Assembly: GCA_015654965.1 (NCBI GenBank)
Contig: JAATGD010000046.1
Coordinates: 1 to 9,312, forward strand
Reading direction: 5' to 3'
Length of the DNA: 9,312 nt
Source of the DNA: Hyphomicrobiales bacterium
GTDB lineage: Bacteria; Pseudomonadota; Alphaproteobacteria; Rhizobiales; Rhizobiaceae
Shown: positions 6,833 to 9,312 of the stretch, piece by piece
Layout: each line of letters begins with the position of its first letter
Numbering within the stretch: position 1 is the stretch's first letter
Program-made: the position numbers and the translations under genes
Notes under the pieces: generated by a model
Seen by the model: only the letters and a program-made list of their open reading frames with translations
What the model was told of the DNA's origin: nothing
The model's database searches: none

Positions 6833-7588
6833 GTGACTTTCGCTCAACTCATTCCACCTGAGACAACACCTCTCTTCGCAGCCCTTCTGGTCTTTGCCAG
6901 TTTTTTCACTTCGGCCCTGACGGCAGCGCTCGGGCTTGGCGGCGGCGTGGCCATGCTTGCCATTATGGGAACAGGCCTGCCTGTCACAAGCCTGCTGCCG
7001 GTGCATGGCATCGTGCAACTGGGGTCGAATTTCGGACGCACCGTCATCCAGAGGCATTTCGTCAACTGGAGCCTCGTCGGCTGGTTCTTCATCGGAAGCC
7101 TTGTCGGCGTGGCGCTTGGCGGTCCCGTTGCGGTCAGGATTCCAGACCTTGCCGCAAAACTGGCGCTGGCGCTATTTATCCTGTGGTCGGTGCATGGGAA
7201 AAAGCCAAAGCCCGAACGTGTGAGCCGCCGCTATTTCATTTTCGGTGGCGCGATTACCTCCATCGGCACCATGATCGTGGGGGCGACGGGACCATTGGTC
7301 GCTGCCCTTCTTGCCGCGCGTGGGCTGACCAAACAACCGCTGATTGCCACCCACGCCACTTGCATGGTGGCACAGCATGGTTTGAAAATCCTCGCCTTCG
7401 GCCTGCTTGGCTTTGCCTATGCAAGCTGGGTACCCATGCTGGCCGCGATGATTGCAAGCGGCGTGTTCGGCACATGGGTCGGAACTCGCCTGCTCGACAA
7501 TATTCCCGAAAAGACGTTCCGTCTCTCCTTCAAGATCGTCATGACCCTGTTGAGTCTTCAGATCATCTGGAATGCCTTTCGCGGATAG
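6833..7588 (+). CDS. TauE/SafE (TSUP)-family membrane exporter
   Basis: An inner-membrane protein of 251 residues with about seven or eight hydrophobic segments, the usual size for the TauE/SafE family of anion exporters (members move sulfite, sulfoacetate and similar small organic anions). Typical features are a glycine-rich GLGGGVAML at residues 34-42 in the first repeat, LLPVHGIVQLGSN (54-66), a hydrophilic loop KKPKPERVSRR near the middle, and a second half with HGLKILAFG and ASGVFGTWVGTRLL. The start is GTG 6833, 19 bp after the preceding stop, preceded by GGATAGACGA. The gene is embedded between two MmgE/PrpD genes, so it probably exports a by-product or an accumulating intermediate of this pathway. 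A role in sulfur chemistry is possible but nothing else in the operon requires it. Confidence 0.88.
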   Translation: MTFAQLIPPETTPLFAALLVFASFFTSALTAALGLGGGVAMLAIMGTGLPVTSLLPVHGIVQLGSNFGRTVIQRHFVNWSLVGWFFIGSLVGVALGGPVAVRIPDLAAKLALALFILWSVHGKKPKPERVSRRYFIFGGAITSIGTMIVGATGPLVAALLAARGLTKQPLIATHATCMVAQHGLKILAFGLLGFAYASWVPMLAAMIASGVFGTWVGTRLLDNIPEKTFRLSFKIVMTLLSLQIIWNAFRG

Positions 7589-7617
7589 ACCACGACCAAG
7601 AAAGAAAAGAACCGAAC

Positions 7618-8985
7618 ATGACCGCACACAATCAGAGCCAGCAAAACCCGCGTGGCACCGCCCTTGCCGATTATATTGCCGCGGCACCCCATCGCACCTG
7701 TCCGCCAGAGGTTTTGCATGAAGCAAGACGTGCCTTGGTCGATTATCTCGGCGTGACAATTGTTGCGGCTTTCGATGAAACGGTACAGCCATTGCGCAAG
7801 ACTGTCGAACGCTGGCATGCAACCGGCAAGGCGCGCATCGTGCTCGGCGGCACCACGACGCCGGCGCTTGCAGCCCTCATCAATGCCACCGCCACACATG
7901 CCATGGATTATGACGACGTGCATTATCTTGGCGCAGGCCACCCCGGCGGTCCCTGCTGGTCGACAGCCCTTGCAATCGCACAGGAACGCGATGCTTCAGA
8001 CAGCCTTGCCCTTCATGCCTTCATCACAGGGTTCGAGGTCATGGCGCGACTTGGCGGCGGCGGCGTTCCCGGTGTCGGCCGCAGCCTGCAACGCAAGGGG
8101 TTTCATCCGACCTCTGTTGTCGGGCGCATGGGAGCGGCAGCGGTCGCGGCAACGCTTTATGGTCTGGACGCACCCAAAGCCCTCAACGCATTGAGCAATA
8201 CGGCAACGACCGCAGGCGGTCTGGTTGGCTCTTTCGGCACCCATGGCAAACCGTTCCATGCAGGCAAGGCCGCCATGGATGGCATCCTTGCCGCCGATCT
8301 TGCTGATGACGGCTATATTGGTGCGGGCCATCTTTTTGAGACCGAAAAAGGCTGGCTTGACGCTTTCATTCAGGATCGCAACGTCGAGGTCCCGTCGCTT
8401 GATTTCGAGGAGCGTTATGAGCTTCTGCGTAACGGCTACAAGCTTTTTGCAAGTTGCAGGGCGACCCATGCGTCCTCACAGACTGCACAGCAACTGGCCA
8501 CACAGATCAATGGTCGCCACATCGAAAAAGTCACCGCGCGCATCCACCCCGGCGCATTCGTAACCGCAGGCAATCTCGACCCTAAAACCCCGCTTGAGGC
8601 CAAATTCAGCGTCCCCTTCTGCATTGCCATGGCATTGAACGGCTATCGTCTGGCATGGTCGGATTTTTCCGATGCCGTCTTTGCCGACAAAAGCGTCACC
8701 GATATCGTTCCAAAGGTCGAACTGGTGCCAGTCGACGGCCAATCTCCAGCGTCGGCCTTCATTGATGTCACGCTCTCGGACGGTGAGACGCTGCATGCGC
8801 AAACGCTCGTCATCCTGGGGCACCCCGAAAATCCGGTCAGCGATAAAGGGCTTGAAGAAAAATTCAACAGTCTCGTTGTACCTGTTCTGGGGGATGCCAA
8901 AACAAAAGCCCTTTTGCAAAGCGCATGGACATTTGGCGAAACGGGTACATTGAACAGGCTCAATCAACTTCTGGCCGCAGCATAG
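7618..8985 (+). CDS. MmgE/PrpD-family enzyme, second copy
   Basis: A protein of 455 residues in the same family as the gene at 5482 but clearly divergent: only the motif blocks align easily. Hallmarks are NATATHAMDYDD (residues 89-100), AGHPGGP just after it, FHPTS around His163, GTHGKPFHAGKA with Lys211, YKLFASC with Lys275, and PKTPLEAKFS (322-331). The pocket residues of the family therefore seem present, although the usual KxYPCC is KLFASC here and the HLHGH of the first copy is replaced by a glycine-rich stretch, hinting at a different substrate or reaction. The frame stays open upstream into the exporter gene, but ATG 7618 is chosen because homology starts there and the purine-rich AAGAAAGAAAAG precedes it. 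It follows the exporter stop by 29 bp. The two paralogues may catalyse successive steps or act on different isomers. Confidence 0.92.
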   Translation: MTAHNQSQQNPRGTALADYIAAAPHRTCPPEVLHEARRALVDYLGVTIVAAFDETVQPLRKTVERWHATGKARIVLGGTTTPALAALINATATHAMDYDDVHYLGAGHPGGPCWSTALAIAQERDASDSLALHAFITGFEVMARLGGGGVPGVGRSLQRKGFHPTSVVGRMGAAAVAATLYGLDAPKALNALSNTATTAGGLVGSFGTHGKPFHAGKAAMDGILAADLADDGYIGAGHLFETEKGWLDAFIQDRNVEVPSLDFEERYELLRNGYKLFASCRATHASSQTAQQLATQINGRHIEKVTARIHPGAFVTAGNLDPKTPLEAKFSVPFCIAMALNGYRLAWSDFSDAVFADKSVTDIVPKVELVPVDGQSPASAFIDVTLSDGETLHAQTLVILGHPENPVSDKGLEEKFNSLVVPVLGDAKTKALLQSAWTFGETGTLNRLNQLLAAA

Positions 8986-9018
8986 GCCGACTGAAACCCA
9001 CAACGAAGGAAACGGATT

Positions 9019-9312
9019 ATGACCAAGAGAATCGATTATTTTTTCGGATTGGGTTCCCCATGGGCCTATATCGGGCTGGATGCCTTCACCGAACTTGCGA
9101 AGCAACATAATGCGGAAATCCGCCCCTATGTCATCCCGCTGATCGAGGACAATGGTGCGATCTACTCCCGTAACCGGCCTGAAATACGCCGCGCCTACTG
9201 GACAAAAGACCTCAAACGCTGGGCTGCTCTGCGTGGCAAACCGCTCAGCTTCGAGAACCGCGCTGCTCTTTCTGATCCGACGCCTGCCGGTTTCCTCGTG
9301 ATCGCGGCGCAA
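9019..9312 (+). CDS. 2-hydroxychromene-2-carboxylate isomerase / DsbA-like thioredoxin-fold protein (N-terminal part)
   Basis: The first 98 residues of a gene that runs off the right edge. The opening IDYFFGLGSPWAYIGLDAF is the first strand and helix of the kappa-class glutathione transferase fold found in 2-hydroxychromene-2-carboxylate isomerases. Ser13 in GSPWAY sits where the catalytic glutathione-facing serine is found in that family, and there is no CxxC, which argues against a disulfide oxidoreductase. RPEIRRAYWTKDLKRWAALRGKPL (about 54-77) matches the family's conserved Y-x3-DL-x-RWA pattern. AAGGA at 9006-9010, eight bases before ATG 9019, is a good ribosome binding site. It lies 33 bp after the second MmgE/PrpD gene and probably belongs to the same operon. 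Known members isomerise an aromatic-pathway intermediate; here the substrate may be a different unsaturated acid. Confidence 0.87.
   Translation, partial: MTKRIDYFFGLGSPWAYIGLDAFTELAKQHNAEIRPYVIPLIEDNGAIYSRNRPEIRRAYWTKDLKRWAALRGKPLSFENRAALSDPTPAGFLVIAAQ

Noticed and set aside
7183..7617. N-terminal extension of the second MmgE/PrpD gene
   Set aside because: It overlaps the conserved second half of the exporter gene, and family similarity begins only after ATG 7618.
8476..9312. Long minus-strand open frame reaching the right edge
   Set aside because: It is antisense to the second MmgE/PrpD gene and the isomerase gene, both of which have clear family motifs; the minus-strand protein shows none.

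Overview
The window looks like an alphaproteobacterial chromosome or large-replicon segment. The dense same-strand gene packing, GC-rich codon use, long antisense shadow ORFs and the style of the proteins fit Rhizobiales, possibly Brucella/Ochrobactrum. The genus is an inference from general resemblance, not from a search. Every supported gene lies on the + strand. No RNA gene, insertion sequence, CRISPR array or replication origin was seen.

Layout. (1) Positions 1-351 hold the C-terminal part of an ABC transporter ATPase of the nitrate/sulfonate/taurine (NitT/TauT) type, whose operon lies to the left. (2) Positions 352-748 are a gene-free, comparatively AT-rich gap with two perfect 9-bp inverted repeats and a third, operator-like one just before the next gene. 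(3) From 749 to the right edge runs one tightly packed set of genes: TetR-family regulator, tctB, tctA, two tandem tctC genes, an MmgE/PrpD-family enzyme, a TauE/SafE-type membrane exporter, a second MmgE/PrpD-family enzyme, and the start of a 2-hydroxychromene-2-carboxylate isomerase/DsbA-like protein. Gaps are -4, 15, -11, 26, 69, 19, 29 and 33 nt. The largest (69 nt) holds a strong hairpin followed by a T-rich tract, probably a partial terminator.

How the genes fit together (inference). TctA and TctB form the membrane part of a tripartite tricarboxylate-type transporter. The two TctC proteins are periplasmic binding proteins that would deliver a carboxylate to it. The two MmgE/PrpD enzymes belong to a family that dehydrates, decarboxylates or epimerises polycarboxylates (2-methylcitrate dehydratase, cis-aconitate decarboxylase, iminodisuccinate epimerase), so they are good candidates to act on the imported compound. 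The terminal gene resembles a glutathione-dependent isomerase. The TauE/SafE protein would export an anion, either a by-product or an excess intermediate. The TetR regulator, translationally coupled to tctB, probably senses the substrate or an intermediate. The result reads as a self-contained uptake-and-catabolism operon for an unidentified organic acid. The families are all known. The combination, the paired binding proteins and the paired PrpD-type enzymes are the interesting part, and the substrate cannot be read from the sequence.
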